A DNA stretch of 64,000 bases from Bdellovibrionaceae bacterium UBA3535. Its GTDB lineage: Bacteria > Bdellovibrionota > Bdellovibrionia > Bdellovibrionales > UBA840. The position numbers and the translations under genes were made by a program. The stretch covers positions 143,317-207,316 of the forward strand of contig DFOS01000026.1 of NCBI GenBank assembly GCA_002376845.1, given 5' to 3'. A model generated the notes under the pieces. That model saw only the letters and a program-made list of their open reading frames with translations. It was not told the DNA's origin and ran no database searches. Below are positions 1-8,653 of the stretch, piece by piece. Position 1 is the first letter of the stretch. Every line of letters starts with the position of its first letter.

Positions 1-171
1 GAGGTCCTCCCTTCAGGCTTAGTAACAAAAAATGCATACAAAGGCTACGAATTGTTAACAAGCTAACACCTGCGTAGCAAAATACGGCACCTCTCGTAAT
101 ATGGGCCTCTAATGCCATTATATTGGTTCTGACAGGCCTTGAATTTGCTCTTTAAATGGTTGGAGGAAATT

Positions 172-909
172 ATGTACAAACTTTTACTTGCCCTGAGCCT
201 AGCATTTAGCAGCCAAGCGATGGCCAGTCTTGCCTTTCAGATTGATTTTAGCTGGCAAGATCAAATCCGCGGCCAAGAGAATATGACTTACGATAGAAGC
301 GAATATTACAATAGCTTTGGCCAAGACAGCTTTTCTTGCATCAATAAACATTTACGTAATTTGCACAACGAGGAATTGATTCAGGCCTATAACCATCATT
401 ACGAACAGACACAGAACACTTTGAACATTGGCCTAAATCTTAAAGTATCCAATACGCAACCAAACTACTGTGACTTGAATCCAGCCATTGACTGCTCCTC
501 TACGAAAGGATTTAAGAAGCCCTCCTCGCAACTAAGCGTATCCATTAACGGAGACTTGATTCAGATGTTATCAATAGATGAGATTCATGATCACCAGGAC
601 TTTTGCGGAAGGAACTGGAAGAAAAATCAAGAAAACTTGCAACGTAGTATCTTGCATTACCTCAAAAACCAAGAGGCAAAAAATTTACTGCGTCAACGCT
701 TGGAGAAACCAGGAGTAAAAGTTTTTTCCGAGCAGGAAGCTAGAGAAAATGCTCTTAAGAACGGCTATAATATGGATATTAGCTCTCAACAGGCACTGGA
801 AGGAATCGTTGGTGTTTATTCTTACCCAGAAGCCAGCGATGTGGGCTTAAACGAATTTGCCGTAATTGATATTCCAAAACAAGAATCACACAACCCGGCA
901 GCACGATAA
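172..909 (+). CDS. Secreted hypothetical protein
   Basis: I do not recognise this 245-residue protein. The reading frame is open upstream to a TTG at 139, but the ATG at 172 has a GGAGG Shine-Dalgarno at 162-166 and opens directly into a signal peptide (MYKLLLALSLAFSSQAMA, probable cleavage after Ala18), so I start it there. The exported part is hydrophilic, has several cysteines (SFSCIN, NYCDLNP, IDCSS, DFCGRN) that could form disulfides, and a charged Gln/Glu-rich second half. It faces ppsR convergently with only 11 bases between stops. A periplasmic or secreted location is inferred from the signal peptide alone; no function can be assigned. Confidence 0.75.
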   Translation: MYKLLLALSLAFSSQAMASLAFQIDFSWQDQIRGQENMTYDRSEYYNSFGQDSFSCINKHLRNLHNEELIQAYNHHYEQTQNTLNIGLNLKVSNTQPNYCDLNPAIDCSSTKGFKKPSSQLSVSINGDLIQMLSIDEIHDHQDFCGRNWKKNQENLQRSILHYLKNQEAKNLLRQRLEKPGVKVFSEQEARENALKNGYNMDISSQQALEGIVGVYSYPEASDVGLNEFAVIDIPKQESHNPAAR

Positions 910-920
910 TCCATTAAGAA

Positions 921-1757
921 TTAGAACAACTCTTCAGACTTCAATCCCATTCGGCGAGAAACCACCCGGACAATCTCCGCGGCGGTTTCTTCAAGAGCTC
1001 TTTCGGTAACATCAAAGACTGGCCAACGCTTGTTCTTTTTAAAGATTTCATTGGCGTACTCAATCTCATCGTGGATTTGTTGCAAAGAAGCATAATCACT
1101 ACCAGGATCTTGCTGAAACTTTTCTAGACGATTGCGCCGAATTTTTGAGAGTTTTTCGCGATCAATGGTAAGGCCAATGATCTTTTTTTGGTCGACGTTT
1201 TTTAGTTCTTCTGGTAGCGGCACCCCTAAAACTAAAGGAATATTCGCCACCTTCCAGCCCTTGTGAGACAAAAAAATGGAAAGTGGGGTTTTGGAGGTAC
1301 GAGAAATACCAACCAAAATAATATCTGCCTGGTTAAGCTCTCGCAAATCCTTACCATCATCGTGCTTTACAGTAAACTCGATGGCGGAAATACGCTTAAA
1401 GTAGGTGTCATCTACCACACGCAAAAGTCCAGCCTCTTTTTCACTACTAACCTTATTAAAAAAAGTATCCAACGCCTGAAACAGCGGACTTAATAAATCA
1501 ATGGCAATGATCCCCTCTGCCATAGCCATATCGCGTATTTTCTTTTTTAGACTTTCGCTCACAACGGTATAAATCAGAAAACCATCTTTTTCTTTAATCT
1601 CAGATATCAAACGATCTACCTGCATTTCGGTACGCACATTTTTACAACGAATGATATTGAAATCAAATTCACTGTAATGAACTAGCGCAGCTTTGATTAG
1701 CGATGTGGCCGTTTCCCCTGTGCCGTCAGATAAAATAAAGATATGGGCTTTTTTCAT
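921..1757 (-). CDS. ppsR: PEP synthase / PPDK regulatory kinase-pyrophosphorylase
   Basis: A 278-residue member of the PpsR/RP1 (DUF299) family. These cytoplasmic bifunctional enzymes use ADP to phosphorylate, and phosphate to dephosphorylate, a Thr next to the catalytic His of PEP synthase or pyruvate phosphate dikinase, switching gluconeogenic PEP formation off and on. The N-terminus (HIFILSDGTGETA) and the P-loop-like GISRTSKTPLS at about residues 150-160 are family hallmarks, as is IPLVLGVPLPEEL after it. Length is normal. The start overlaps the stop of the upstream gene (1754-2272) by 4 bases (ATGA), so the two are translationally coupled. The target kinase is not in the window, so PEP synthase versus PPDK cannot be decided here. 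Confidence 0.93.
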   Translation of the reverse strand: MKKAHIFILSDGTGETATSLIKAALVHYSEFDFNIIRCKNVRTEMQVDRLISEIKEKDGFLIYTVVSESLKKKIRDMAMAEGIIAIDLLSPLFQALDTFFNKVSSEKEAGLLRVVDDTYFKRISAIEFTVKHDDGKDLRELNQADIILVGISRTSKTPLSIFLSHKGWKVANIPLVLGVPLPEELKNVDQKKIIGLTIDREKLSKIRRNRLEKFQQDPGSDYASLQQIHDEIEYANEIFKKNKRWPVFDVTERALEETAAEIVRVVSRRMGLKSEELF

Positions 1758-2272
1758 TTACATACAAATGCTTTTAATAAAAATTCGTGTACTTCCTCAG
1801 CCAAATAGCGAATAATGACTTTTGGAAATTCAGAAAATAGAATAAAAGCATAATCAGCGCAAGGTCTAAATAATAAAGCATTTGCCTCTTTAGAAAAGTA
1901 GGGTAATTCCAACTGCTCAATGCTATGAAATCCCCTAGGCCCAACACGCAAAACCTGATCCATTCGACTTTCTGGAAGAATCATTTTATAAGTAGGAACT
2001 TCTTCCTTTTCTCCATGAGCAAATTTATCTACAAGCGTCCACTCATCACCGCTTCGACGAAATAGAAGCCCCGCCTCAAAATTTTCCACCAATGCTTCAA
2101 AAGAAATTTTGGCGCGCTCTTCTTCTGTGGCATTTAGGTAAGTGATTGTACGTGTTTTTTCACTTAACTCTGAGGATGCTTCGAAATACTGCGTCCAGTC
2201 TTTTTCATTTTCCAAAAGCAAGTCTTCAATATTGTCCAATCCACTCTTAATCCACTTCTCAATTTGCAGCAT
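1754..2272 (-). CDS. Hypothetical protein coupled to ppsR
   Basis: A 172-residue soluble-looking protein without signal peptide or membrane segment; I do not recognise the family. It is acidic in its first half and ends in a hydrophobic stretch (YAFILFSEFPKVIIRYLAEE). The ATG at 2272 has an AAGGAGAG Shine-Dalgarno 8 bases upstream, and the gene ends in a 4-base ATGA overlap with ppsR. That coupling suggests a shared role with, or at least matched expression to, the PEP synthase/PPDK regulator; this is inference from layout only. Confidence 0.75.
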   Translation of the reverse strand: MLQIEKWIKSGLDNIEDLLLENEKDWTQYFEASSELSEKTRTITYLNATEEERAKISFEALVENFEAGLLFRRSGDEWTLVDKFAHGEKEEVPTYKMILPESRMDQVLRVGPRGFHSIEQLELPYFSKEANALLFRPCADYAFILFSEFPKVIIRYLAEEVHEFLLKAFVCK

Positions 2273-2443
2273 GGGTTCTCTCCTTCAGACTTAATCAGTA
2301 TAAAGGATCGGCGGCGAAAGTGTTTCAGGATTAAAGTAAACGGCAAGAATTCTTCTCTTATGTTTAGGAAGCTTTTTCCACATTGAAAAAAAAGGCAAAA
2401 TCTTCCCAGCGCATGGGCTTAAGACTTTCGCTATGTCTAGGTA

Positions 2444-3349
2444 CTAATCCAAGCCGTTTTGCTGCTTGAGGATATTTAAAAAGACCTCGACCGTTTTCAT
2501 ATTACGCTGTGTTTTAGAAAAGTAACAAACCAAGTTCATGGGGTAGGAAAAATCCTCAATAAGAACCCGCTTCATACGATTGGTTTGTACCTGTTTTTTA
2601 ATGGAGTGAGCCGGCAAAAAGCCCCAACCCAATCCAGCTTCAATGATTCTTTTTAATGAACCAACATTGGATGACTCAAACACAGGTCTAATACTGACGT
2701 TATGGCGCTTAAGCTCTTTTTCTAAGGTATGGGAGAAACCCGGAAATTCTTTACCTAATTGTACCACTGGGCGACTAGCAAAATCTTTAATCGCAATACG
2801 GCCTGGATAATCTAGACTTTTAGAGCTGGCAACAAGCCACATCTCATCGCGACCAATAAACTCCCCATCCTTATTTAGGGGGGCTCCGCCAAACTCGTTC
2901 TCTGCATCAGGTAGAATGGCCACGTCGATTTCTTCTTGCTCAAGAGCTCGCAACATATCACTGCCCTGACCATAGGAAAGACTCAAGCTTACGGTATCAT
3001 TGTTTTTTAAAAATATGGAAAAAACAGGAGAAACCATATGCAAACCTATCGAGTTCAAAGTGCCTACCCGCAAGGTACCGGCAACCTCTTCCCCCATAGA
3101 CTGAATGGCAAGCTCCGCTTGTTTGGCCAGCTGAATGATGCGAGAAGCATAGTCATAGAGCAGGGTTCCTTGCGGTGTGGCTTTCGTGCGGCGAGATCCT
3201 CGCACCAAAAGATTCACCCCAAGGTCCTCTTCCAGTTGTCGAATCTGCTGACTCACCGCTGGTTGGGTCAAAAATAGTTTTTGGGCAGCTGAGGTCATAC
3301 TCCCCTCTTTGATAACGGCGCAAAATGTATGTAACTGTTGCAGGTTCAT
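2444..3349 (-). CDS. LysR-family transcriptional regulator
   Basis: A 301-residue LysR-type regulator. The N-terminal winged helix-turn-helix is clear (MNLQQLHTFCAVIKEGSMTS, then AAQKLFLTQPAVSQQIRQLE, residues about 1-60), followed by a periplasmic-binding-protein-like effector domain (TLRVGTLNSIG near residue 90; DVAILPD; VFESSNVGSLKRIIEAGLGWGFLP in two pieces near 230). The frame extends upstream to 3406, but the ATG at 3349 has an AGGAG Shine-Dalgarno and begins exactly where family members do. It is divergent from the secreted protein at 3496, with about 145 bases between starts, the usual LysR arrangement for controlling a neighbour as well as itself. The effector is unknown. Confidence 0.92.
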   Translation of the reverse strand: MNLQQLHTFCAVIKEGSMTSAAQKLFLTQPAVSQQIRQLEEDLGVNLLVRGSRRTKATPQGTLLYDYASRIIQLAKQAELAIQSMGEEVAGTLRVGTLNSIGLHMVSPVFSIFLKNNDTVSLSLSYGQGSDMLRALEQEEIDVAILPDAENEFGGAPLNKDGEFIGRDEMWLVASSKSLDYPGRIAIKDFASRPVVQLGKEFPGFSHTLEKELKRHNVSIRPVFESSNVGSLKRIIEAGLGWGFLPAHSIKKQVQTNRMKRVLIEDFSYPMNLVCYFSKTQRNMKTVEVFLNILKQQNGLD

Positions 3350-3495
3350 TACTACTCCTATGGGACTTAGTTTAGCATAAAAATTACTAATACCAAGCAA
3401 AGACAACGAAGTATTATGTAACAGCTATCCCGACGAAAATCTAGCTAGTTTTTTTCTGGCTGACCCTCTTAGCAATCCATTAATAGAATGATTTT

Positions 3496-4215
3496 ATGTA
3501 CTTACTATTTAGCCTTTTCCTCATGCTTGCACCCGCCGAAGCCAAACTCTTTCAGAACTCCTATGTAAAATTTGAACTGCCTGATAATTGGCAATGCCAA
3601 ATGCAGCAAACCGAATGGATATGCAGAAGTAGCAATCGGCAATCCGCACGCGAGGCCATCATCATATTGACGGCCAAAGAAGTTTCCCCGCAGGACACCC
3701 TAACCAATTACGAAAACTATTTACGCAAGCCCAAAGTTTCGGTGAACTCGAAGGGCAAGAGCATTCCAGCCACCTTAAAAAAATTAGAAACACGAAAAAT
3801 TAAAAATATGGAATGGGTAGATGGCTTGCTTCTTGGCAGCGAAATCCCTAATTTTTATACTCGCTATTTGGCTACGGTGAAATCGAAGGTGGCCGTGCTA
3901 GTTACATTCACGGCCCACCAAAGACACTATACCAAATACTCCCGCGATTTTTTTCAAGCAATTGAATCCCTAGAGGTAGTTGCAACGGATGCGCTACTAA
4001 ACCGTAGCAATACATTGCGAGGAGCTGGTACTGGCAGCTTAATTAGCAGTGATATGGGCGGCATTATACCTCCTGATATGCTCGAGGAGGGGGAATGTTT
4101 CGAAGGCGAAGATTGCTACGAGGATGCCTCTGCCAGCAATGAGTGGCTCGATTACGCCTTGGTTGTCTCGCTACTGCTGCTCGCAGTGGGCGCCTATATG
4201 GTATTAAAGAAATAG
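3496..4215 (+). CDS. Signal-peptide protein with C-terminal membrane anchor
   Basis: A 239-residue hypothetical protein. It starts with a signal peptide (MYLLFSLFLMLAPAEAK) and ends with one transmembrane helix (LDYALVVSLLLLAVGAYMVL, about residues 215-235) and a KK tail, so the body (about 17-212) should sit in the periplasm anchored to the inner membrane. The body has two Cys near the N-terminus (WQCQMQQTEWICRS) and an acidic Cys-containing stretch just before the membrane helix. No clear Shine-Dalgarno precedes the ATG, so the exact start is less sure. It is divergent from the LysR gene and may be its target. Function unknown. Confidence 0.7.
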   Translation: MYLLFSLFLMLAPAEAKLFQNSYVKFELPDNWQCQMQQTEWICRSSNRQSAREAIIILTAKEVSPQDTLTNYENYLRKPKVSVNSKGKSIPATLKKLETRKIKNMEWVDGLLLGSEIPNFYTRYLATVKSKVAVLVTFTAHQRHYTKYSRDFFQAIESLEVVATDALLNRSNTLRGAGTGSLISSDMGGIIPPDMLEEGECFEGEDCYEDASASNEWLDYALVVSLLLLAVGAYMVLKK

Positions 4216-4252
4216 TCGTTGAATTTTAAATGAAAGAGTTTATTTTTTATCT

Positions 4253-4549
4253 ATGGAATTTTTAGAATTACTTGCCAAAGCTGCCGGACTTAGCCCTACC
4301 ACCTTGCTCATCCTTGGCTTTATAGCCTGTCTTGCTTTTCTACTTGCTCTGCGGGAGTTCGCCACTTGGTATCTACGTATTTTTCAGGTGCAAAAATCCT
4401 TGCAAGCCGTGCAGGAAGACTTAGAAAAGACTCGAGAAGATCTGCAAAATTTACGCGTGCAACTAGCTAGCCAAGAGCCCTCCAAAGCACAGCCAGTAGC
4501 CGCGCCCCAGGATACCTCCAAAAAAGATCGCTTTACCCTTTCCCACTAA
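4253..4549 (+). CDS. Small membrane protein with coiled coil
   Basis: A 98-residue hypothetical protein: one N-terminal transmembrane helix (about residues 14-36, TTLLILGFIACLAFLLAL), then a charged heptad-like coiled coil (VQEDLEKTREDLQNLRVQLA, about 53-72) and a Pro/Ala/Gln tail ending with DRFTLSH. It lies 37 bases after the membrane-anchored protein at 3496 and may be co-transcribed with it. A membrane-tethered scaffold or assembly partner is plausible but not shown; the start lacks a strong Shine-Dalgarno. Confidence 0.6.
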   Translation: MEFLELLAKAAGLSPTTLLILGFIACLAFLLALREFATWYLRIFQVQKSLQAVQEDLEKTREDLQNLRVQLASQEPSKAQPVAAPQDTSKKDRFTLSH

Positions 4550-4644
4550 GCCGCGAAAAAGGCAGTGAACACTTTTTACAAATTGCAATTTCATCTGGCC
4601 TATTCTTGAGACTTGCCTTATTATCCGGCACTCAAGGAGACCCC

Positions 4645-5472
4645 ATGAAGCCTATTTTTCTTCTAATAAGTAGTTTTTTATTCTCCCTTTCCTTACACGC
4701 CTTAGAAGGCGCCTGGCAGGGCACCTATAAAGACCCAAAGAAAACTGCGTCCTTTACTCTGATTGTAGAAGCAAATGGCTCTGCCACATATTATGATGAT
4801 TCCTCCGTTGGTCCGTACTGTAAGGGCCAAGTGGCCAGCACCAAGCGATTCGTTAGCTTGAACTTCACCTGCGATAAAAAAGTGAGTGGCGGCATTTTCA
4901 CCGCCACCAAAGAACTTCGACTAGAAATTTATAGTGAGCCTAATGAGTTGATGCAAAACTTAGGACTCATGGAAGTGGAAGTAAAATCCAATGCCATGGG
5001 CCGCAATACAATGCTCATTCAAAAAGTACCAGAGATCAGCTATGGCTCCCTCCACCTGCGCCCTACGGTATTTGACGCCACCATTGCCTTGTATCAATAC
5101 GACCAATTTAGAGGGAATATGCAGGTGCAACTGCACAAGTCTTCGAGTTTAGAAGTGGCTTCTGGTGAATTGCGCTTTCCACGCAACTACTATGTTTTTG
5201 GGCGCAAGGAAGAAATTCGTGAAGATGGTTTACCTTACTACCTATCTCGCTTTGGCTCCTACAAGTTTGACGAAAATTTTCTTGTCTTCGAGGTTCGTGA
5301 CGACAACGAGAAAAGACTGGAATTAGCTTTGGACCTGAGCTCTATTGATAAGGAGAATGTCTACTTATTTAACGATGGCAATTTACCAAAAAGCGTGGAA
5401 CTAAAAAGAATCCCCGCCAAAATTAATGGGCAAGACATTGAGGTAGAGATTTACCCTCCCGCGCTGTTCTAA
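4645..5472 (+). CDS. Secreted hypothetical protein, beta-rich
   Basis: A 275-residue exported protein of unknown family. The ATG at 4645 has an AAGGAGA Shine-Dalgarno at 4634-4640 and opens a signal peptide (MKPIFLLISSFLFSLSLHA); the open frame starting at 4606 is an upstream extension. The mature part begins LEGAWQGTYKD, a start often seen in lipocalin-like or periplasmic beta-barrel proteins, and alternates short beta-prone segments with two Cys (GPYCKG, NFTCDKK). Probably periplasmic or secreted. It converges on fliL. Confidence 0.7.
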   Translation: MKPIFLLISSFLFSLSLHALEGAWQGTYKDPKKTASFTLIVEANGSATYYDDSSVGPYCKGQVASTKRFVSLNFTCDKKVSGGIFTATKELRLEIYSEPNELMQNLGLMEVEVKSNAMGRNTMLIQKVPEISYGSLHLRPTVFDATIALYQYDQFRGNMQVQLHKSSSLEVASGELRFPRNYYVFGRKEEIREDGLPYYLSRFGSYKFDENFLVFEVRDDNEKRLELALDLSSIDKENVYLFNDGNLPKSVELKRIPAKINGQDIEVEIYPPALF

Positions 5473-5571
5473 GCATTATGCAGCCCATCTACTAGTTGAC
5501 ATTCTTATAGGTCGGCATACACCCAAAAAGACATAGCCGCTTTTCGGACAGGACATGCGGAAAAGGTAGCT

Positions 5572-5596
5572 GACACCTATTGGGGACACCTATTGG
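5572..5596. repeat. Short tandem direct repeat (12 bp x 2)
   Basis: GACACCTATTGG occurs at 5572-5583 and again at 5585-5596, separated by one base. The second copy overlaps the end of fliL. It looks like a local 13-bp duplication between converging genes; no function is evident. Confidence 0.6.
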
Positions 5597-6150
5597 ACTA
5601 CGAGGTTGGTAAAATAGATTCCTTTTACCACGCCTTGATCCAAGAAGCGGTTTAAGGTTCCGATGATTTCATCTTTAAGTAAAAGCTTACCTTGGATGCT
5701 CTCTAGATCTGTAAAGGATTTTTCATTTAAAATCTTGGCAATGCGGTCACGAGCTTCTGTTGTTTTGGTGATCACTTCCTCATAACCATTTTCATCCACC
5801 ATTTCCAAGCTCATCTCAATCTGCATGGATTTTCTAGCCTTACCGGCAAGATTGATCACAAAGGGGTCCATTGAGTAGATAATGGGCTTTTCCTCAAAGA
5901 ACTTCATTTTTTCAGCAAACTTAAGCCGTTTGATCTCTTCCCCAATGGGATCGGCCACATAACCAATGGTATTGGAGTAGACCGTAAAGACTGCTGCTCC
6001 CCCACCGAGCACATTGATAGCAACAAAGGCCATAGTCAGGATCTTTTTCCAGTCCTTCTTCTTTTTAGGCGTTTCCGCCTTTTCCTGTTCTTGATTTTCT
6101 TCTTCTGCCATAGTCAATTTATCGGAGATTTTCTTCTGGACTAAAGTCAT
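5590..6150 (-). CDS. fliL: Flagellar basal body-associated protein FliL-like
   Basis: A 186-residue FliL-family protein: a charged cytoplasmic N-terminus rich in Glu/Lys, one transmembrane helix at about residues 38-58 (ILTMAFVAINVLGGGAAVF), then a periplasmic domain with the family pattern of a secondary-structure core (MDPFVINLAGKARKSMQIEM, then VITKTTEARDRIAKIL and a C-terminal GIYFTNLVVQ). FliL surrounds the stator-rotor region of the flagellar motor and supports torque. The start at 6150 or the internal Met14 (6111) are both possible; neither has a good Shine-Dalgarno. No other flagellar gene is adjacent, so this is an isolated copy. Confidence 0.82.
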   Translation of the reverse strand: MTLVQKKISDKLTMAEEENQEQEKAETPKKKKDWKKILTMAFVAINVLGGGAAVFTVYSNTIGYVADPIGEEIKRLKFAEKMKFFEEKPIIYSMDPFVINLAGKARKSMQIEMSLEMVDENGYEEVITKTTEARDRIAKILNEKSFTDLESIQGKLLLKDEIIGTLNRFLDQGVVKGIYFTNLVVQ

Positions 6151-6257
6151 TTTGTTCGGAAAAATAAAGTATATTTTTGAGAAAATGGTGAACTTTTAAA
6201 CAGCTTAATTGAGAGATCATGCTTCTAGTCTTTAGAAAATCCTTAGAATGCCGTAGA

Positions 6258-7241
6258 ATGAGTATGGTGCGACATTTACTGGTAATTACTAGTTTCATGC
6301 TATTTTCTGGCTGGTCTCTAGCAGGCGAGGTACCAGCAGGATTGTGGTCTTCTGCAGAGGGCTCCTCCTACTATCCTCCCTATGTATTTACCGTCGACAA
6401 AAGCAAGCGCAAGCTCAGTGTCTGGGACACCAATACAGTTCCATTTAAAAAAATAAAAGAATTTGAAAACGACCAAGGAAAAGTAGACGGCAATAAAATG
6501 GTGCAAGGAGATAACAAAACTCCTGAGGGCATCTACTTTTTTCAAGAACAAAAAAACGGTCATGATGTAAATTATGAGCGCTATGGGGAAAGAATCTTTA
6601 CCATGGATTACCCGAATTTATTTGATAAGCGCATTGGTAAAACGGGTTATGGCATCTGGCTACACGCCGTGCCTGATACCACCCCTCTTAGCCGCGGCTC
6701 CGAGGGCTGCGTGGTTCTTCGCAATGAGAACATCCTCAATGTATCGGAAAATATCGTATTGGGCCGTACCCCAATCCTGATTTATGACGAGATGAACTTG
6801 GTATCTGAAAAAGATCGCAAAAAAGAAGTACAACGTATCAATAAGTTTTTGAACGCCTGGCAAACGGCTTGGCAATCCAAGGACTTAGATACCTATATGT
6901 CGTATTATGCCAATGACTTTAAAGCCATGCGTATGGATAAAGACACCTGGCGTAGGTACAAAAAAGGATTGAACGAAAAGTATGACGTAGTTCAGGTGAA
7001 CCTTTCGCAGCCATTTGTTTTTGAGCAAAATGGCAATATCATTGTAAGGGCTTTGCAGCACTACCGATCAGACAAACATGAAGACTATGGTGAAAAATTT
7101 CTTTATGTTCGCCGCACACCCGTAGGCGGCTTTGAGATCATTCATGAAAGCTGGGAATCTGTGCCTAGAGAAGTGGTAACTCGCGAGTTGGGAACCGAGA
7201 CCATCAGTGGCAGAGAATTAAGCTCCGTTCCTGTCAACTAA
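6258..7241 (+). CDS. L,D-transpeptidase (YkuD) with NTF2-like tail
   Basis: A 327-residue exported protein. After a signal peptide (MSMVRHLLVITSFMLFSGWS...LAG) comes a YkuD-type L,D-transpeptidase domain (about residues 30-190) with FTVDKSKRKLSVWD at its start, the Thr-Pro-Glu-Gly substrate loop (KTPEGIYFF) and the catalytic segment GIWLHAV followed by SRGSEGCVVL, where the Cys is the nucleophile. The usual SHGC is SEGC here. The C-terminal third (about 210-310, FLNAWQTAWQSKDLDTYMSY) is an NTF2/SnoaL-like domain of the kind often attached to periplasmic peptidoglycan enzymes. Expected reaction: 3-3 crosslinking of peptidoglycan or attachment of ligands to meso-DAP. I start at the ATG 6258; 6264 is an alternative. 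Confidence 0.85.
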   Translation: MSMVRHLLVITSFMLFSGWSLAGEVPAGLWSSAEGSSYYPPYVFTVDKSKRKLSVWDTNTVPFKKIKEFENDQGKVDGNKMVQGDNKTPEGIYFFQEQKNGHDVNYERYGERIFTMDYPNLFDKRIGKTGYGIWLHAVPDTTPLSRGSEGCVVLRNENILNVSENIVLGRTPILIYDEMNLVSEKDRKKEVQRINKFLNAWQTAWQSKDLDTYMSYYANDFKAMRMDKDTWRRYKKGLNEKYDVVQVNLSQPFVFEQNGNIIVRALQHYRSDKHEDYGEKFLYVRRTPVGGFEIIHESWESVPREVVTRELGTETISGRELSSVPVN

Positions 7242-7429
7242 TTTAAAGTTTTGTCTTGTGCATTTTCTTCGTCCATGGGGATTTCCACGGTACGGGCATT
7301 GGTGGCCGAATCGGGTAAAGAGTCCTTGTATGCCTTCACATCTTGCGCGCTCACTACGCCACGCTTTAAATTCCAGTTTACCAATCGCACATCAAATTTA
7401 TTATCGTCTAAAGCTTTTTTGTGACCCAT
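7238..7429 (-). CDS. Small hydrophilic protein downstream of rhomboid
   Basis: A 63-residue charged protein with no membrane segment or recognised domain. A strong GGAGG Shine-Dalgarno sits just upstream of the ATG at 7429, and the gene starts 10 bases after the rhomboid stop, making it the last gene of the sppA-rhomboid operon. Its stop overlaps the end of the convergent L,D-transpeptidase gene by 4 bases. The clear ribosome binding site and operon position argue that it is real; role unknown. Confidence 0.65.
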   Translation of the reverse strand: MGHKKALDDNKFDVRLVNWNLKRGVVSAQDVKAYKDSLPDSATNARTVEIPMDEENAQDKTLN

Positions 7430-7439
7430 TTATCCTCCA

Positions 7440-8183
7440 CTAATTCCAATATTTTTTAGAATCATCATCTGGCTGATCATTGTCTATCACTAAATGCAGT
7501 TTCGGTCCATTCCTCTTTCTTCGCTTTTTGCGCTGATCCGAGGACCATCTAGCCGATCCCCAGAGAAAGAGGAATCCAGAAATTAGCCCCCCTAAGTGGG
7601 CCAAATTGGCAACTCCTGATTGGCCACCGCCAAGTACCATGACCAATTCAAACAAGCCGATGATCAAAACAAAGATTTTGGCTTTCATGGGAAAGAGCAA
7701 CATAAAGTATAGGATCCGCTCGCCAAACAAAATGCCATAAGCCAAGAGCAAGCCAAATACGGCTCCACTAGCTCCGATCACAGGCACAAAAGCCATTTCC
7801 AAACGAAAACCCACCATGAAAAAAATCGTATATACTGCCAAATAAATTAAGGCCGCTCCCACGCCGCAAACTAGATAGTAGGTAAGAAAAAAGCGCGAGC
7901 CCCACTTTAGCTCCAGCTCAGAGCCAATAAACCAGAGCATCAGCATATTAAAGGGCAAATGCAAGACTCCACCATGCAAAAACATATAAGAAAAAATCTG
8001 CCATAGCTTGAATTCCATAAGTACCGAGTAAGGAACCAAGCCAAAATTCCCCACAATATTCCAATCGAAAAGACGACCGAAAAGCAGTTGGAAAAGCAGC
8101 CACACTGCTACATTGGCAATGACCAAACGCTTTACCATAGGCGTAAAGGGGGGCTGCTGCATCATGATTTGTCCGCGTTGCAT
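7440..8183 (-). CDS. Rhomboid family intramembrane serine protease
   Basis: A 247-residue polytopic membrane protein with the rhomboid fold: the W-Q-I-F-S-Y-M-F-L-H-G-G segment (about 61-72), the catalytic serine in GASGAVFG (Ser139) and the catalytic histidine in ANLAHLGGLISG (His196). About six membrane helices end in a basic then acidic cytoplasmic tail. Rhomboids cleave single-pass membrane proteins inside the bilayer. It lies 50 bases after the epimerase-like gene on the same strand, and downstream of the membrane protease sppA, so two intramembrane or membrane-associated proteases share one transcription unit. Start could also be at Met7/Met8. Confidence 0.9.
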   Translation of the reverse strand: MQRGQIMMQQPPFTPMVKRLVIANVAVWLLFQLLFGRLFDWNIVGNFGLVPYSVLMEFKLWQIFSYMFLHGGVLHLPFNMLMLWFIGSELELKWGSRFFLTYYLVCGVGAALIYLAVYTIFFMVGFRLEMAFVPVIGASGAVFGLLLAYGILFGERILYFMLLFPMKAKIFVLIIGLFELVMVLGGGQSGVANLAHLGGLISGFLFLWGSARWSSDQRKKRRKRNGPKLHLVIDNDQPDDDSKKYWN

Positions 8184-8233
8184 GCATTAAGAATGGCAAA
8201 TTTTACGGGAAAACTCAAACTTATAAAATTTGC

Positions 8234-8653
8234 CTAGCCCCGCTTTTCACTGAGTTCAATCAGCACCCCACCACTAGCTTTCGGGTGGATAAAGGCCACT
8301 TTGCAATTGTGCGCTCCCGGCCTGGGAGTCTCATCTATCAAACGAATGCCGCGCTTTTTGTACTCTTGCAACAATTGCTCGAGATTTTCTACGCGATAGC
8401 AAATATGATGAATGCCTGGCCCACGTTTTGCCAAAAACTTGGCAATGGGACTTTCGGTACTGGTAGGCTCCAATAGCTCTATGTTCACCTGATTTCGCAA
8501 CGAGAGAAAGCAGACTTTGACCTTTTCGCTAGGCACCTCTTCGATTTCATACTTATCAAAGCCCAAAGCTTGGTAGAATTGCAAACCTTCTTCTATGGTA
8601 TTAACTGCTATGCCTAGGTGGTCCAATTCAAAATTTGAAAAATCAATGTTCAT
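8234..8653 (-). CDS. mce: Methylmalonyl-CoA epimerase-like VOC protein
   Basis: A 139-residue vicinal-oxygen-chelate protein with the typical methylmalonyl-CoA epimerase N-terminus (LDHLGIAVNTIEEGLQFYQA) and metal-ligand candidates His12, Glu59 or Glu62 (NIELLEP), His83 (GIHHICYRV) and Glu133 (GVLIEL). Such enzymes interconvert (2R)- and (2S)-methylmalonyl-CoA with a divalent metal in propionate and odd-chain or branched amino-acid catabolism. The gene overlaps the HIT gene by 11 bases. No mutase or propionyl-CoA carboxylase is present in the window, so the substrate is inferred from similarity. Confidence 0.85.
   Translation of the reverse strand: MNIDFSNFELDHLGIAVNTIEEGLQFYQALGFDKYEIEEVPSEKVKVCFLSLRNQVNIELLEPTSTESPIAKFLAKRGPGIHHICYRVENLEQLLQEYKKRGIRLIDETPRPGAHNCKVAFIHPKASGGVLIELSEKRG

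Noticed and set aside
5500..5572. Imperfect dyad (CTTTTC/GAAAAG region) as a terminator between converging genes
   Set aside because: Only about six pairs and no T-run.
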